Assembly: GCF_004923205.2 (NCBI RefSeq)
Contig: NZ_SELD02000066.1
Coordinates: 144,501 to 208,500, forward strand
DNA: 64,000 nt
Source of the DNA: Paracoccus aeridis
GTDB lineage: Bacteria > Pseudomonadota > Alphaproteobacteria > Rhodobacterales > Rhodobacteraceae
Reading direction: 5' to 3'
Positions 7,794-18,211 of this stretch are shown one piece after another (within the stretch, counting starts at the first letter, position 1; the number at the start of each line of letters is the position of its first letter). A program made the position numbers and the translations under genes. The notes beneath the pieces are model-generated. The model made no database searches, was not told the origin of the DNA, and was given only the letters and a program-made list of their open reading frames with translations.

Positions 7794-9287
7794 TCAGGCG
7801 TCCCGCACCAGCCGGGCGATGAAGAACCCGTCCATGCCGCCGCGCGCGGACCAGTAGTCCGGGCGCAGCCGCAGCCCGCCCGCCTCGGTGATCCACGCGG
7901 GCTCGATCCCCGGCAGGTCCGGACGCTCCACCCGCAGGGCGGGGTGGCGCGACAGGGCGGCCGCAAGCTGGTCCTCGCCCTCGGCCGGCAGCAGAGAGCA
8001 GACCGCATAGACCAGCCGCCCACCGGGCCTGAGCAGCGTGAGCGCATGGTCGATCAGCGCGGCCTGCAGCGCGGTCAGGTCGGCGATCCCGCCGCCGTCC
8101 CGGATCAAGGGCAGCTCCGGGTGGCGGCGGATCGTGCCGGTGGCGGAACAGGGGGCGTCCAGCAGCACCCCGTCGAGGGCCGCTTCCGGCCGCCAGTCCA
8201 GCGCGTCGCCCGCGACCAGCGTGGCGGACAGGCCGGTGCGGGACAGGTTCTCCTCGACCCGCGCCAGCCGCGCCGCGCTCAGGTCGATGGCGGTGACGGC
8301 CGCGCCGGCGGCGGCGATCTGCATCGTCTTGCCGCCGGGCGCGGCGCACAGGTCCGCGATCCTTTCGCCGGGCCGCGGGTCCAAGGCCATCACCGGCAGC
8401 GCGGCGGCGGCGTCCTGCACCCACCAGTCGCCCGCGTCGTAACCCGGCTGCGCCGTCACCTGCGAACCCGGCGGCAGGCGGTGGCTGCCGGTGGGAAGCC
8501 TTTCGCCCGGCAACTCGGCGCCGGGCTTGCCGCTGAGGTCGATCGGCGCGGCCCCTTCGTGCGCGGCCTCGATCGCGCGCGCCGCAGCCTCGCCCCACGC
8601 CGCCGCGACCGGCCCGCGCAGCCAGCCGGGCATCCGCGAGGGGGTGGCGGCGGCCCATGCCCCGCCCGCTTCGGCGGCCCGGCGCAGAACGGCGTTCACC
8701 ATCCCCGCCGCTGCCGCGACCTTGGGCGACCCGCCCCGCGCCAGCGCCACTGCCGCGTTGACGACGCCGTGCGGCGCCTCGCCCAGCGCCAGCATTTCGG
8801 TCGTGGCGAGCGCGAGGATGTCCATGACCTCGGGCCGGGGCCGCCGCTGGATCAGGGGCGCGAGCGTCGCCTCGACCCGGCCCCCGTGGCGCAGGGTTTC
8901 CGCGGCGAGCCGCTGCGCGCGGGCGCGTTCGGCGGGGGAGAGGTGTTCGAGCAGACCCGCAGCCTCGGACAGCGTGGCGCCGCTGCGAACCGCCGCGATC
9001 AGGGCGAGCGCACCTGCGCGCGGGCCGGCCGGGATGTTTTCGGCGCGCATCCGCCGGTCAGGAGCCTTTTCGGCCTTGGGCCTCGCCTTGCGCTTCGCCT
9101 CGGGGTTCGCGGTGTCGGCGCGGGGCTTGCGCGCGGGCTTCGGGGGCCGCGCGGGGCGTTCGACGGGCGCGGGCTGCTGCGGCTCATGTGGCGCGGGTGG
9201 CACGGCGGGAACTTCCGCGCCGGGCTTCCGGCGCGGGCGCGCCTCGGCGCCGCTGTCCTGCGGGTGGGTGTCGTCGCGCTTGTCCAT
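7794..9287 (-). CDS. rsmB: 16S rRNA (cytosine-967-C5)-methyltransferase RsmB-like (497 aa)
   Basis: SAM-dependent rRNA m5C methyltransferase. Order: a basic Pro/Ala/Lys-rich extension (about residues 1-78), a NusB-like RNA-binding domain (about 80-215), then the Rossmann methyltransferase domain. Motifs include the SAM loop LCAAPGGKT, the catalytic-region DAPCSATGTIRRHPE, and VYAVCSLLPAEGE carrying the second cysteine. Start chosen at 9287 (MDKRDD) with GGAGCG upstream. The ATG at 9050 (MRAENIPAG) would give a product without the extension. It converges on the nitronate monooxygenase gene and is divergent from the DUF1674 gene. Confidence 0.92.
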   Translation of the reverse strand: MDKRDDTHPQDSGAEARPRRKPGAEVPAVPPAPHEPQQPAPVERPARPPKPARKPRADTANPEAKRKARPKAEKAPDRRMRAENIPAGPRAGALALIAAVRSGATLSEAAGLLEHLSPAERARAQRLAAETLRHGGRVEATLAPLIQRRPRPEVMDILALATTEMLALGEAPHGVVNAAVALARGGSPKVAAAAGMVNAVLRRAAEAGGAWAAATPSRMPGWLRGPVAAAWGEAAARAIEAAHEGAAPIDLSGKPGAELPGERLPTGSHRLPPGSQVTAQPGYDAGDWWVQDAAAALPVMALDPRPGERIADLCAAPGGKTMQIAAAGAAVTAIDLSAARLARVEENLSRTGLSATLVAGDALDWRPEAALDGVLLDAPCSATGTIRRHPELPLIRDGGGIADLTALQAALIDHALTLLRPGGRLVYAVCSLLPAEGEDQLAAALSRHPALRVERPDLPGIEPAWITEAGGLRLRPDYWSARGGMDGFFIARLVRDA

Positions 9288-9343
9288 CGCCGCTCCGGTG
9301 CCTAGGTGGGGCACAGTGATAACCAAGCCATGCGGGTATTGCC

Positions 9344-9571
9344 ATGACCGAACCGACCGGACCCCACTCGACGGTCCAGACCGGCGCCCCCGAAGGGCGG
9401 GCCGACCGCGCCCACCTGCCGCCCGCCGCGCAACGCGCGCTGGCCGAAGCCGAGGAGCGCCGCCGGACGGCCGCGCCGCTGGACCTTCCGGCCGAACTCG
9501 GCGGCCGCGACGGGCCGGAGCCGGTGCGCTACGGCGACTATGAGCGCAAGGGGATCGCCGTCGACTTCTGA
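9344..9571 (+). CDS. DUF1674 protein, SDHAF4-like succinate dehydrogenase assembly factor (75 aa)
   Basis: Small soluble protein ending in the DUF1674 signature: ELGGRDGPEPVRYGDYERKG followed by a terminal DF. The mitochondrial and bacterial SDHAF4/SdhE4 family assists maturation of the succinate dehydrogenase flavoprotein. The first ~45 residues are not conserved in character. It is divergent from rsmB with a very short intergenic region. The function follows from family membership only, since no sdh gene lies in the window. Confidence 0.85.
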   Translation: MTEPTGPHSTVQTGAPEGRADRAHLPPAAQRALAEAEERRRTAAPLDLPAELGGRDGPEPVRYGDYERKGIAVDF

Positions 9572-9640
9572 CCGGCGATCACCGCCGATCAGCCTGCGTC
9601 CGGCCGTGGCGAGTCAGGCGCCCCCGGCCACCCTGGCGGA

Positions 9641-10942
9641 TCAGGCCGCCTCCGGCTCCAGCGGCGCCTGCGGGGCGCGGCCGTTGCGGGCGTAGCGCGC
9701 ACAGGACAGGTCGTCGGCCCGGATCTCGGGCGTGCGGCCGCTGATGAGGTCGGACAGCACCCGCGCCGATCCCGCCGCCATGGTCCAGCCCAGCGTGCCG
9801 TGGCCGGTGTTGACCCACAGGTTCCCGACCGATGTCGGCCCGATGATCGGCGTCCCGTCCGGCGTCATCGGGCGCAGCCCGGTCCAGAACGTCGCGCGGT
9901 CCAGATCGCCCGCGCCGCCGAACAGCTCGCCCACCGATTTCGCCAGCGTCGCCCGCCGGCGCGGCGACAGCGACAGGTCGAACCCCGCAAGCTCGGCCAG
10001 CCCGCCCACGCGGATGCGATCGCCAAGCCGGGTGATCGCGACCTTGTAGGTCTCGTCCATCACGGTCGACACGGGGGCGCGGGATTCGTCCACGATCGGC
10101 AGCGTCAGCGAGTAGCCCTTGACGGGGTTGACCGGCAGGCGGACGCCGAAGGGGCGCACCAGCGCGGGCGAATGGCTGCCAAGCGCCACGACGAACAGGT
10201 CGCCCGTCAGGCGCCCGGCCGAGGTGCGGACCGCCTCGATCCGGCCGGTGGTGCCGGACTCCAGGCAGACGATGCTGGTGTCGTAGAAGAACCGTACGCC
10301 CTCGGCCTCGGCCATCGCGGCGAGGGACTGGGTGAAGATGTTGCAGTCGCCCGTCTCGTCGCCGGGCAGGCGCAGGCCGCCCGCGAGCAGGTGGCGCGAA
10401 TGGGCCAGCCCCGGCTCGGCCCGGACGCAGCCGTCCACGTCCAGCTCCTCGAACGCGACGCCGTCGGCCTTCAGGATCTTGATGTCCTTGGCGACCGCCG
10501 CGACCTGCTTGTCGGTGCGGAACACCTGCAGCGTGCCCTGCGTGCGCTCGCCGTAGCGGATGCCGGTATCGCGGCGCAGCTGCTCGAGGCAGTCGCGCGA
10601 ATACATCGCGACCCGCATCATGCGCTGCTTGTTGATCGCGTAGGCGTCGGCGGTGCAGTTCTTCAGCATCTGCGCCATCCAGGACGCGCGCCCGCGGTCG
10701 AGCGAGGCGTGCAGCACCAGCGGCGCGTGCCGCTGGAACATCCAGCGCAGCGCCTTCTGCGGGATGCCGGGCGCGGCCCAGGGGGTCGAATAGCCGGGCG
10801 AGATCTCGCCCGCGTTGGCGAAGCTGGTTTCCAGCGCGGCGGCGGGCTGGCGGTCCACGACCATGACCTCGTGCCCCGCGCGGGCGAGATACCACGCGCT
10901 GGTCACACCGATGACACCCGCACCCAGAACGACGATTCGCAT
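9641..10942 (-). CDS. dadA: D-amino acid dehydrogenase (433 aa)
   Basis: FAD-dependent dehydrogenase that oxidatively deaminates D-amino acids, chiefly D-alanine, and passes electrons to the respiratory quinone pool. The N-terminal dinucleotide-binding loop is GAGVIG at residues 7-12. The DadA hallmark [22 protein letters not shown] lies around residues 37-60, and the C-terminal FAD contact reads [13 protein letters not shown]...[13 protein letters not shown]. Length fits E. coli DadA (432 aa). It appears monocistronic. The 163-nt upstream region holds an AT-richer patch (about 11026-11050) that may contain its promoter. Confidence 0.95.
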   Translation of the reverse strand: MRIVVLGAGVIGVTSAWYLARAGHEVMVVDRQPAAALETSFANAGEISPGYSTPWAAPGIPQKALRWMFQRHAPLVLHASLDRGRASWMAQMLKNCTADAYAINKQRMMRVAMYSRDCLEQLRRDTGIRYGERTQGTLQVFRTDKQVAAVAKDIKILKADGVAFEELDVDGCVRAEPGLAHSRHLLAGGLRLPGDETGDCNIFTQSLAAMAEAEGVRFFYDTSIVCLESGTTGRIEAVRTSAGRLTGDLFVVALGSHSPALVRPFGVRLPVNPVKGYSLTLPIVDESRAPVSTVMDETYKVAITRLGDRIRVGGLAELAGFDLSLSPRRRATLAKSVGELFGGAGDLDRATFWTGLRPMTPDGTPIIGPTSVGNLWVNTGHGTLGWTMAAGSARVLSDLISGRTPEIRADDLSCARYARNGRAPQAPLEPEAA

Positions 10943-11105
10943 GGCTTCCCTCCCCGGACGAACGCGAAGAGGATGGCGGATCTTGCCGCGAATGTGCTGC
11001 GAAACCGTTCGGCTGTCTGGGCGTTTTCCGCAAAAATCTACGGTGTTCTGGCGCCGAAGCGCACGAACATTGCGTCGATGCGGCGAATGGCCGGACGCTG
11101 GCCGG

Positions 11106-11918
11106 TCAGAGCCCCAGCACGTCGGCCATGTCGTATTCGCCCGGGCCCTTGTCCTGGCCCCAGATCGCGGCCCTGACCGCCCCCCGCGCGAAGATCGACC
11201 GGTCGGTCGCGACGTGGCGCAGGATCACCCGCTCGCCCGCGCCCGCGAAGATCACGTCGTGCTCGCCCACGACGTCGCCGCCCCGGATCGCCGCGAAGCC
11301 GATGCTGCCCTGGATGCGCGCGCCGGTGACGCCCTCGCGGGCAGGCGTGCGCAGCGCGTCCAGCGCGGCGCCCCGCCCCTCGGCCGCGGCCTCGCCCAGC
11401 ATCAGCGCGGTGCCCGAGGGCGCGTCCACCTTCATCCGGTGGTGCGCCTCGACGATCTCGATGTCCCAGTCCTCGCCCAGCGCGGCCGCGACCCTGCGCG
11501 TCAGCCCGGCCAGCAGGTTGACGCCAAGGCTCATGTTGCCCGCGCGGATGACGGGCGCGTGGCGGGCGGCGGCGGCGAGCTTCTTCAGGTCGTCCGCCGA
11601 CAGCCCGGTGGTGCCGATGACATGGACCGCGCGCGCCTGCGCGGCCAGTTCGGCAAAGGCGACCGTGGCGGCGGGCGCGGTGAAGTCGATCACCGCCTGC
11701 GCGCGGGCGATCGCCTCGACCGGGTCGTCGGTGACGGTGACGCCCACCGCCGCGCCGCCCATCGCGGTGCCCACGTCCTGCCCGACCCAGTCGCTGCCCT
11801 CGCGCTCGACGGCGCCGACGAGGCGGCAGCCGTCCGTCGCCAGCACCTCGCGGACCAGCATCCGGCCCATGCGCCCCGACGCGCCGGTGACGACGATGCC
11901 TGTCGATTGCTGATCCAT
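11106..11918 (-). CDS. dapB: 4-hydroxy-tetrahydrodipicolinate reductase (270 aa)
   Basis: Second step of the diaminopimelate/lysine branch: NAD(P)H-dependent reduction of the dihydrodipicolinate intermediate. The Rossmann loop is GASGRMGRM at residues 12-20. The active-site motif [15 protein letters not shown] runs from residue 157 with catalytic His159 and Lys163. Start [12 protein letters not shown] at 11918 gives the usual length; the reading frame stays open upstream but the extra sequence is antisense to rbfA. It is divergent from rbfA, a neighbourhood common in Rhodobacteraceae. Confidence 0.96.
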   Translation of the reverse strand: MDQQSTGIVVTGASGRMGRMLVREVLATDGCRLVGAVEREGSDWVGQDVGTAMGGAAVGVTVTDDPVEAIARAQAVIDFTAPAATVAFAELAAQARAVHVIGTTGLSADDLKKLAAAARHAPVIRAGNMSLGVNLLAGLTRRVAAALGEDWDIEIVEAHHRMKVDAPSGTALMLGEAAAEGRGAALDALRTPAREGVTGARIQGSIGFAAIRGGDVVGEHDVIFAGAGERVILRHVATDRSIFARGAVRAAIWGQDKGPGEYDMADVLGL

Positions 11919-11990
11919 CCGCGGCCTCACACTGTTGCCCCCTCGTCCTAGCCCGTTGCGGCGGGCCCTGCGAGACCCTAGATGGTGCCC

Positions 11991-12437
11991 ATGGCATCCA
12001 ACCGCTTCAATACCGGGCACGGCCCGTCGCAGCGCCAGCTGCGGGTGGGCGAGCTGATCCGCCGCACGCTCAGCGACGTGCTGCTGCGCGGCGACGTGCA
12101 CGACCCCGACCTGAACCGCTTTTCCATCACCGTGGGCGAGGTCCGCACCTCGCCCGACCTGAAGGTGGCGACGGCCTACGTGCTGCCGCTCGGCGGCCAC
12201 GACGCGGAAGAAGCGCTGGCCGCGTTGCGCCGCAACACGGGCGAGCTGCGCCATCACGTCGCCAAGGAAATGACGCTGAAATACGCGCCGAACCTGCGCT
12301 TCGTGCTGGACGAGACCTTCGACCGGATGGACGACACCCGCCGCCTGCTGGAACAGGACCGGGTGCGCCGCGACGTGGAACAGGACGGCGACGATCACGG
12401 CGACGACGAAGACGGCGAAGATCGCGATGGGACTTGA
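11991..12437 (+). CDS. rbfA: Ribosome-binding factor A (148 aa)
   Basis: RbfA binds the 30S subunit during late 16S rRNA maturation and helps cold adaptation. The KH-like fold region is recognisable: [20 protein letters not shown] at the start and [15 protein letters not shown] in the middle, with an acidic C-terminal tail ([15 protein letters not shown]). The start at 11991 (MASNRFNTG) matches relatives; an ATG three codons earlier is equally open. The stop lies inside the next gene (11-nt overlap), which makes rbfA-DUF2233-truB a coupled operon. Confidence 0.95.
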   Translation: MASNRFNTGHGPSQRQLRVGELIRRTLSDVLLRGDVHDPDLNRFSITVGEVRTSPDLKVATAYVLPLGGHDAEEALAALRRNTGELRHHVAKEMTLKYAPNLRFVLDETFDRMDDTRRLLEQDRVRRDVEQDGDDHGDDEDGEDRDGT

Positions 12438-13203
12438 CCTGACCCGCCGGGTCGGCCTCGCCATCGGCGCGCTGATCGCGATGACCCTGCCCGCCGTCGC
12501 CGACAGCTGCGAAAAGCGCCAGTTCGAGGGCAAGGGCTACGCCGTCTGCACGGTCGAGGCCGCCGACCAGGACAAGCTGCGCCTGTGGCTGGACGGGCCG
12601 GACGGGCGGATCCTGGGCGACTTCCGCGGTGTCCGCGGCACGCTGGCCCAAGGGCAGGTGCTGGCCTTCGCCATGAACGCGGGGATGTATCATACCGACT
12701 TCAGCCCGGTGGGGCTGTTCCGCGCCGACGGGGTGGAAAAGGGCGCGCTCGTGACCGGCGGCGGCGACGGGAACTTCGGCATGCGCCCGAACGGCGTCTT
12801 CTGCGTCGGCGCGAAGGCCCCGTTCCAGGTGATCGAAAGCCGCCGCTTCGCCGAGGCGCAGCCCGACTGCCGCCTTGCGACGCAATCCGGCCCGATGCTG
12901 CTGATCCAGGGCGATCTGCACCCGCGCTTCCTTCCCGACAGCGACAGCCGCTACATCCGGAACGGCGTCGGCGTGTCGCGCGACTTCAACACGGCATGGT
13001 TCGTGATCTCGGACAGCGCCGTGACCTTCCACGAATTCGCCCGCTTCTTCCGGGACGAGCTTTCCGCGCACAACGCGCTGTATTTCGACGGCTCGATCTC
13101 GCGGCTGTATGCGCCCGACATCAACCGCGCCGACTGGGGCCGCACGATGGGGCCGATCGTGGGCCTCGTGACGGGCGCCGCTGACGCGAAGGCAGGATCC
13201 TGA
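12427..13203 (+). CDS. Secreted DUF2233 / phosphodiester glycosidase family protein (258 aa)
   Basis: A signal peptide (cleavage near PAVADS) precedes a domain of the NAGPA/DUF2233 type. Typical motifs are [10 protein letters not shown] (around residue 80), [29 protein letters not shown], and the C-terminal [14 protein letters not shown]. Mammalian relatives remove GlcNAc from phosphodiester-linked mannose, while bacterial members act on unknown periplasmic glycosyl-phosphodiesters. It is sandwiched between rbfA (11-nt overlap) and truB (1-nt overlap), an odd position for a periplasmic enzyme within a translation operon. No functional link is evident from the sequence. Confidence 0.85.
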   Translation: MGLDLTRRVGLAIGALIAMTLPAVADSCEKRQFEGKGYAVCTVEAADQDKLRLWLDGPDGRILGDFRGVRGTLAQGQVLAFAMNAGMYHTDFSPVGLFRADGVEKGALVTGGGDGNFGMRPNGVFCVGAKAPFQVIESRRFAEAQPDCRLATQSGPMLLIQGDLHPRFLPDSDSRYIRNGVGVSRDFNTAWFVISDSAVTFHEFARFFRDELSAHNALYFDGSISRLYAPDINRADWGRTMGPIVGLVTGAADAKAGS

Positions 13204-14096
13204 TGGGGCGGAAGAAGGGCCGGGACGTGTCCGGCTGGCTGATCGTGGACAAGCCGGCCGGCGTGGGGTCGACCGACGTGGTGGGCCGCGTGCGCTGGGC
13301 GCTGGACGCGAAGAAGGCGGGGCACGCCGGCACGCTGGACCCCGATGCGACCGGGCTCCTGGCGGTGGCGCTGGGCGAGGCGACGAAGACCGTGCCCTAC
13401 CTCACCGACGCGCTCAAGGCGTATGACTTCACCGTTGCCTGGGGCGCCGAGACCTCGACCGACGACGTGTCGGGCGAGGTGCTGCGGACTTCGGACGTGC
13501 GGCCCGACGCGGCGGCGGTCGAGGCCGCGCTGGCGCGGTTCCGGGGCGACATCATGCAGGTGCCGCCTTCGGTGTCGGCCGTGAAGGTGGACGGCGCGCG
13601 CGCCTACGACCTCGCCCGCGAGGGCGAGACGGTCGAGCTGCAGGCGCGTCCCCTGTGGGTCGAGGAGCTGGAGCTGCTGGAAGCGCGCGAAGACGGCGCC
13701 GACCTGCACATGGTCTGCGGCAAGGGCGGCTATGTCCGCGCCATCGCCCGCGACCTGGGTCGCGCGCTGGGGACGTTCGGCCATGTCGTCGGCCTGCGAC
13801 GAGTCTGGTCGGGGCCGTTCGACGTGGAACAGGCGGTTCCGTTCGACCGGATCGACCGCGCCAGCATCGACGACCTGGACGCCGCCCTGCTGCCGGTCGA
13901 GTCCGCGCTGGAGCTGCCGCAGGTGCAGGCGACCGACGCGGGCGCGGCGCGGATCATGAACGGCAACCCCGGCCAGGTGATCGGCCACGCCGAATTCGGG
14001 ACCGAGGTCTGGGTCAGCCACGAGGGCCGCGCCATCGGCATCGGCCGCTACATGGGCGGCGAGGTGCACCCCAGCCGCGTCTTCGTCCGCCCCTGA
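13203..14096 (+). CDS. truB: tRNA pseudouridine-55 synthase (297 aa)
   Basis: Converts U55 of the T-loop to pseudouridine in most tRNAs. The catalytic motif [13 protein letters not shown] contains Asp46. The N-terminal [15 protein letters not shown] and the later [17 protein letters not shown] are diagnostic of TruB. A C-terminal PUA-like segment is present. Its ATG overlaps the TGA of the DUF2233 gene by one base (TGATG), implying translational coupling. Confidence 0.96.
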   Translation: MGRKKGRDVSGWLIVDKPAGVGSTDVVGRVRWALDAKKAGHAGTLDPDATGLLAVALGEATKTVPYLTDALKAYDFTVAWGAETSTDDVSGEVLRTSDVRPDAAAVEAALARFRGDIMQVPPSVSAVKVDGARAYDLAREGETVELQARPLWVEELELLEAREDGADLHMVCGKGGYVRAIARDLGRALGTFGHVVGLRRVWSGPFDVEQAVPFDRIDRASIDDLDAALLPVESALELPQVQATDAGAARIMNGNPGQVIGHAEFGTEVWVSHEGRAIGIGRYMGGEVHPSRVFVRP

Positions 14097-14186
14097 ACCC
14101 ACCCGCGGCGACCGGCCCCAACGCTGTTGCATTGCTCCCGCTCTTCGGCAAACCTGCTGCCCGACGACCGGCGGGGAGGCCGGTCG

Positions 14187-15407
14187 ATGGGGGGATACAT
14201 GACCAGACTTCTTCTTGGCGTCGCCGCGGCGGCGCTTCTTTCCGCGCCGGCCCTTGCCCAGGACGGAAAGATCTCCGATGGCCGCGTCAAGATCGGCATC
14301 CTCAACGACCAGTCCGGCGTCTATGCCGACTTCGGCGGGACGGGCTCGGTCGAGGCGGCGCGGATGGCGGTCGAGGATTTCGGCGGTACCGTGCTGGACG
14401 CGCCGATCGAGATCGTGAGCGCCGACCACCAGAACAAGGCCGACATCGCCAGCACCATCGCCCGCCAGTGGTACGACACCGAGCAGGTCGATTCCATCAT
14501 GGAGCTGACGACCTCGTCCGTGGCGCTCGCGGTGCAGGCGCTGAGCCAGGAAAAGAAGAAGATCGACCTCGTGACCGGCGCGGCGACCGCCGACCTGACC
14601 GGCAAGGCGTGCTCGCCCTACGGCTTCCACTGGGCCTACGACACCCACGCGCTGGCGGTGGGCACCGGCGGCGCGCTGGTGGAACAGGGCGGCGACAGCT
14701 GGTTCTTCCTGACGGCCGACTACGCCTTCGGCTATTCGCTCGAGGAAAACACCTCGGCCGTGGTCAAGGAAAAGGGCGGCACGGTCGTCGGCGCGGTCAA
14801 GCACCCGCTGGCCACGACCGACTTCTCGTCCTTCCTGCTGCAGGCGCAGTCGTCGGGCGCCAAGGTCATCGGGCTGGCGAACGCGGGCCTCGACACGCAA
14901 AACACCATCAAGCAGGCGGCCGAGTTCGGGATCACGCAGGGCGGCCAGCGGCTCGCCGGGCTCCTGTTCACGCTGGCCGAGGTGCACGGGCTGGGCCTGG
15001 AAACCGCGCAGGGGCTGACGCTGACCGAAAGCTTCTACTGGGACCGTAACGACACCTCGCGCGAGTTCGGCAACCGCTTCAAGGAACGCACCGGGCGGAT
15101 GCCGAACATGATCCAGGCCGGGACCTATTCCGGCGTGCTGCACTATCTCAAGGCGATCAAGGAAGCGGGCACCGACGAGACCGAGGACGTCGCCGCCAAG
15201 ATGCGCGAGCTGCCGGTCAATGACGCCTTCGCCGAAAATGGCCGCGTGGGCGCGAACGGGCGCATGATCTCGGACGTGTACCTGCTGGAAGTGAAGAAGC
15301 CCGAGGAAAGCAAGGGCGAGTGGGACTACTACAACGTCCGCGCGACCATTCCGGGAGACCAGGCCTACCTGGATCCGGCGCAGTCGGGGTGCCCGCTCGT
15401 CGAGTGA
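14187..15407 (+). CDS. ABC transporter substrate-binding protein, LivJ/LivK-like, copy 1 (406 aa)
   Basis: Periplasmic type I binding protein of the hydrophobic/branched-chain amino acid uptake (HAAT) class. The start at 14187 is backed by GGGGAGG at 7 nt; a second ATG at 14199 would also leave an intact signal peptide (cleavage near ALAQDG). The mature part begins KISDGRVKIGILNDQSGVYADFG, followed by the two Leu/Ile/Val-binding lobes and a C-terminus ending DPAQSGCPLVE. It is followed by a close paralogue (15535-16734) and then ATPase and permease genes. The ligand is not necessarily an amino acid, because this class also carries urea, amides and aromatic compounds. Confidence 0.92.
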   Translation: MGGYMTRLLLGVAAAALLSAPALAQDGKISDGRVKIGILNDQSGVYADFGGTGSVEAARMAVEDFGGTVLDAPIEIVSADHQNKADIASTIARQWYDTEQVDSIMELTTSSVALAVQALSQEKKKIDLVTGAATADLTGKACSPYGFHWAYDTHALAVGTGGALVEQGGDSWFFLTADYAFGYSLEENTSAVVKEKGGTVVGAVKHPLATTDFSSFLLQAQSSGAKVIGLANAGLDTQNTIKQAAEFGITQGGQRLAGLLFTLAEVHGLGLETAQGLTLTESFYWDRNDTSREFGNRFKERTGRMPNMIQAGTYSGVLHYLKAIKEAGTDETEDVAAKMRELPVNDAFAENGRVGANGRMISDVYLLEVKKPEESKGEWDYYNVRATIPGDQAYLDPAQSGCPLVE

Positions 15408-15428
15408 CGCGCGCGTCGACGGGAAGGC

Positions 15429-15455
15429 GTGGCGCCGGAGCGGTCCCGGCGCCAC
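15429..15455 (+). other. Perfect 10-bp stem hairpin between the two binding-protein genes
   Basis: GTGGCGCCGG (15429-15438) pairs perfectly with CCGGCGCCAC (15446-15455) around a 7-nt loop, 21 nt after the first binding-protein stop. It lacks a T-tract. Such hairpins behind binding-protein genes often protect the upstream mRNA or attenuate read-through. Confidence 0.6.
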
Positions 15456-15471
15456 TCAATGCTTGCATCAA

Positions 15472-15494
15472 GCCACGTCATCAGGGAACGTGGC
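15472..15494 (+). other. Second intergenic hairpin, 7-bp stem
   Basis: GCCACGT (15472-15478) and ACGTGGC (15488-15494) form a perfect stem with a 9-nt loop, 16 nt after the first hairpin and about 40 nt before the next start codon. Confidence 0.5.
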
Positions 15495-15534
15495 GCAACG
15501 CCGCCAGAAGTCGCGGCCGCCTTGGGAGGAAAGC

Positions 15535-16734
15535 ATGAAGAAGATCCTGATGACCGTCGGCGCGGGGGCGCTGATGGCCTCGGCCGCGCATGCGGAAATT
15601 TCGGACAATGTCGTCAAGATCGGCATCCTCAACGACCAGTCGGGGCCCTATTCGGCCCTGGGCGGCGTCGGCTCGGTGGACGCCGCGCGGATGGCGGTCG
15701 AGGATTTCGGCGGCACCGTGCAGGGCGCGCCGATCGAGATCGTCGGCGCCGACCACCAGAACAAGGCCGATGTCGGCGCGACCATCGCCCGCCAGTGGTA
15801 CGACACCGAAAAGGTGGACGCGATCATGGACCTGACCACCTCGTCGGTGGCGCTGGCCGTGCAGGCGCTGTCGGGCGAAAAGGGCAAGATCGACATCGTC
15901 ACCGGCGGCGGCACGACCGAACTGACCGGCAAGGCCTGCACGCCCTACAGCTTCCACTGGGCCTATGACACCCACGCGCTGGCAGTGGGCACCGGGGAAC
16001 AGGTCGTGAAGCAGGGCGGCGACAGCTGGTTCTTCCTGACCGCCGACTACGCCTTCGGCTATTCGCTCGAGGAAAACACCAGCAAGACGGTGGAAGCCGC
16101 GGGCGGCAAGGTCCTGGGCTCGGTCCGCCATCCGCTGAACAACACCGACTACTCGGCCTTCCTGCTGCAGGCGCAGGCGTCGGGCGCGAAGGTGATCGGG
16201 CTTGCCAGCGCCGGGCTGGACACCCAGAACGCCATCAAGCAGGCGGCCGAATTCGGCATCACGCAGGGCGGGCAGAGCCTGGCCGGGCTGCTGCTGTTCA
16301 TCACCGACGTCCACGGGCTGGGCCTTCAGACCGCGCAGGGGCTGTACCTGACCGAAGGCTTCTACTGGGACCGCGACGACCAGTCGCGCGAGTTCGCCAC
16401 CCGCTTCAAGGAACGCAACGGCGGCATGCCGTCGATGATCCACGCAAGCACCTATTCGGCGGTGCTGCAGTACCTCAAGGCGATCGACGCCGCCGGTGGC
16501 GACGATTCCACCGCGGTCGCGGCGAAGCTGAAGGAAATGCCGGTGGACGACGTGTTCGGGCGCGGCGTGAAGGTCGCGGCCAACGGGCGGCTGATGAACA
16601 CCCAGTACCTGATGCAGGTCAAGACGCCCGAGGAAAGCACGGGCGAGTGGGACTACTTCAAGATCCTGGCCGAGATCCCGGGCGAGGAAGCCTACATGGA
16701 CCCGGCCCAATCGGGCTGCCCGCTTGTCCAGTAA
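15535..16734 (+). CDS. ABC transporter substrate-binding protein, LivJ/LivK-like, copy 2 (399 aa)
   Basis: Close paralogue of the preceding gene. Long blocks match residue for residue, for example ARQWYDTE, GGDSWFFLTADYAFGYSLE and the terminal DPAQSGCPLV. The start ATG follows GGGAGGAAAGC, and the signal peptide is cleaved near SAAHAEI. Differences cluster in the second lobe and in loops that may line the ligand pocket (LFITDVHGLGLQ against LFTLAEVHGLGLE). One permease/ATPase set appears to be served by two receptors, which suggests two related ligands or a recent duplication. The ATPase gene starts 5 nt after the stop. Confidence 0.92.
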   Translation: MKKILMTVGAGALMASAAHAEISDNVVKIGILNDQSGPYSALGGVGSVDAARMAVEDFGGTVQGAPIEIVGADHQNKADVGATIARQWYDTEKVDAIMDLTTSSVALAVQALSGEKGKIDIVTGGGTTELTGKACTPYSFHWAYDTHALAVGTGEQVVKQGGDSWFFLTADYAFGYSLEENTSKTVEAAGGKVLGSVRHPLNNTDYSAFLLQAQASGAKVIGLASAGLDTQNAIKQAAEFGITQGGQSLAGLLLFITDVHGLGLQTAQGLYLTEGFYWDRDDQSREFATRFKERNGGMPSMIHASTYSAVLQYLKAIDAAGGDDSTAVAAKLKEMPVDDVFGRGVKVAANGRLMNTQYLMQVKTPEESTGEWDYFKILAEIPGEEAYMDPAQSGCPLVQ

Positions 16735-16738
16735 CGCG

Positions 16739-17508
16739 ATGGCGCAGGCCTCAACCTCGACCGAGCCGCGGGTGGTGCTGACCGCCCGCGGCCTTGGCAA
16801 GGACTTCTTCGGGTTCACGGCGGTCAACAACGTGAACCTGGACGTCCACCACGCCCGCATCCACGCCCTGATCGGTCCGAACGGGGCCGGAAAGACCACG
16901 GTCTTCAACCTGCTGACCAAGTTCCTGCAGCCGACGCGCGGGCAGATCACGCTGCTGGGGACCGACATCACCGGCACCCGCCCCGACGCCGTGGCGCGGA
17001 TGGGGCTTGTCCGGTCGTTCCAGATCTCGGCCGTGTTCCCCGACCTGACGGTGCTGGAAAACGTTCGCGTCGCGCTGCAGCGTCCCGCCGGGCTGCACGT
17101 CCAGTTCTGGCGCGGCATGGGCGCGCTGGACCGCCTGAACGCGCGCGCGGACGAGCTGATCGACAACCTCGGCCTCGCGCCCTGGCGCGACACCCGCGCC
17201 GCCGACCTGTCCTATGGCCGCAAGCGCGTGCTGGAGATCGCGACGACCCTCGCGCTCGACCCCGAGGTGCTGCTGCTGGACGAGCCGATGGCCGGCATGG
17301 GGCACGAGGACGTGCACATGGTCGCCGACATCATCCGCGGCGTGGCGCAGTCCCGCGCAGTGCTGATGGTCGAACACAACCTGTCGGTCGTCGCCGACAT
17401 CTGCCACCACGTCACGGTCCTGCAGCGCGGCGAGATCCTCGCCGAGGGCGACTACGCGACCGTGTCCGCCGATCCGCGCGTGCGGACCGCCTACATGGGA
17501 TCCGAGGC

Positions 17509-17512
<4 letters not shown>
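16739..17512 (+). CDS. livG: Branched-chain-type ABC transporter ATP-binding protein LivG-like (257 aa)
   Basis: Cytoplasmic ATPase of the importer. Walker A is GPNGAGKTT (residues 46-54, Lys52), the signature is LSYGRKRVLEIA, and Walker B is VLLLDEPMAGMGHED. The start at 16739 was chosen over a TTG five codons upstream that lies inside the binding-protein gene. The 3' end overlaps livF by 4 nt (ATGA), so the two ATPases are translationally coupled. The altered signature (SYGRK for SGGQQ) is common in LivG relatives. Confidence 0.93.
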
Positions 17513-18210
<698 letters not shown>

Positions 18211-18211
18211 C

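Noticed and set aside
5543..8047. 834-codon antisense ORF across the aldo/keto reductase and nitronate monooxygenase genes
   Set aside because: Shadow of two genes with intact catalytic motifs on the plus strand.
12951..15455. 834-codon antisense ORF across truB and the first binding-protein gene
   Set aside because: Same GC-driven artefact; it covers two well-supported genes on the plus strand and has no recognisable domain.
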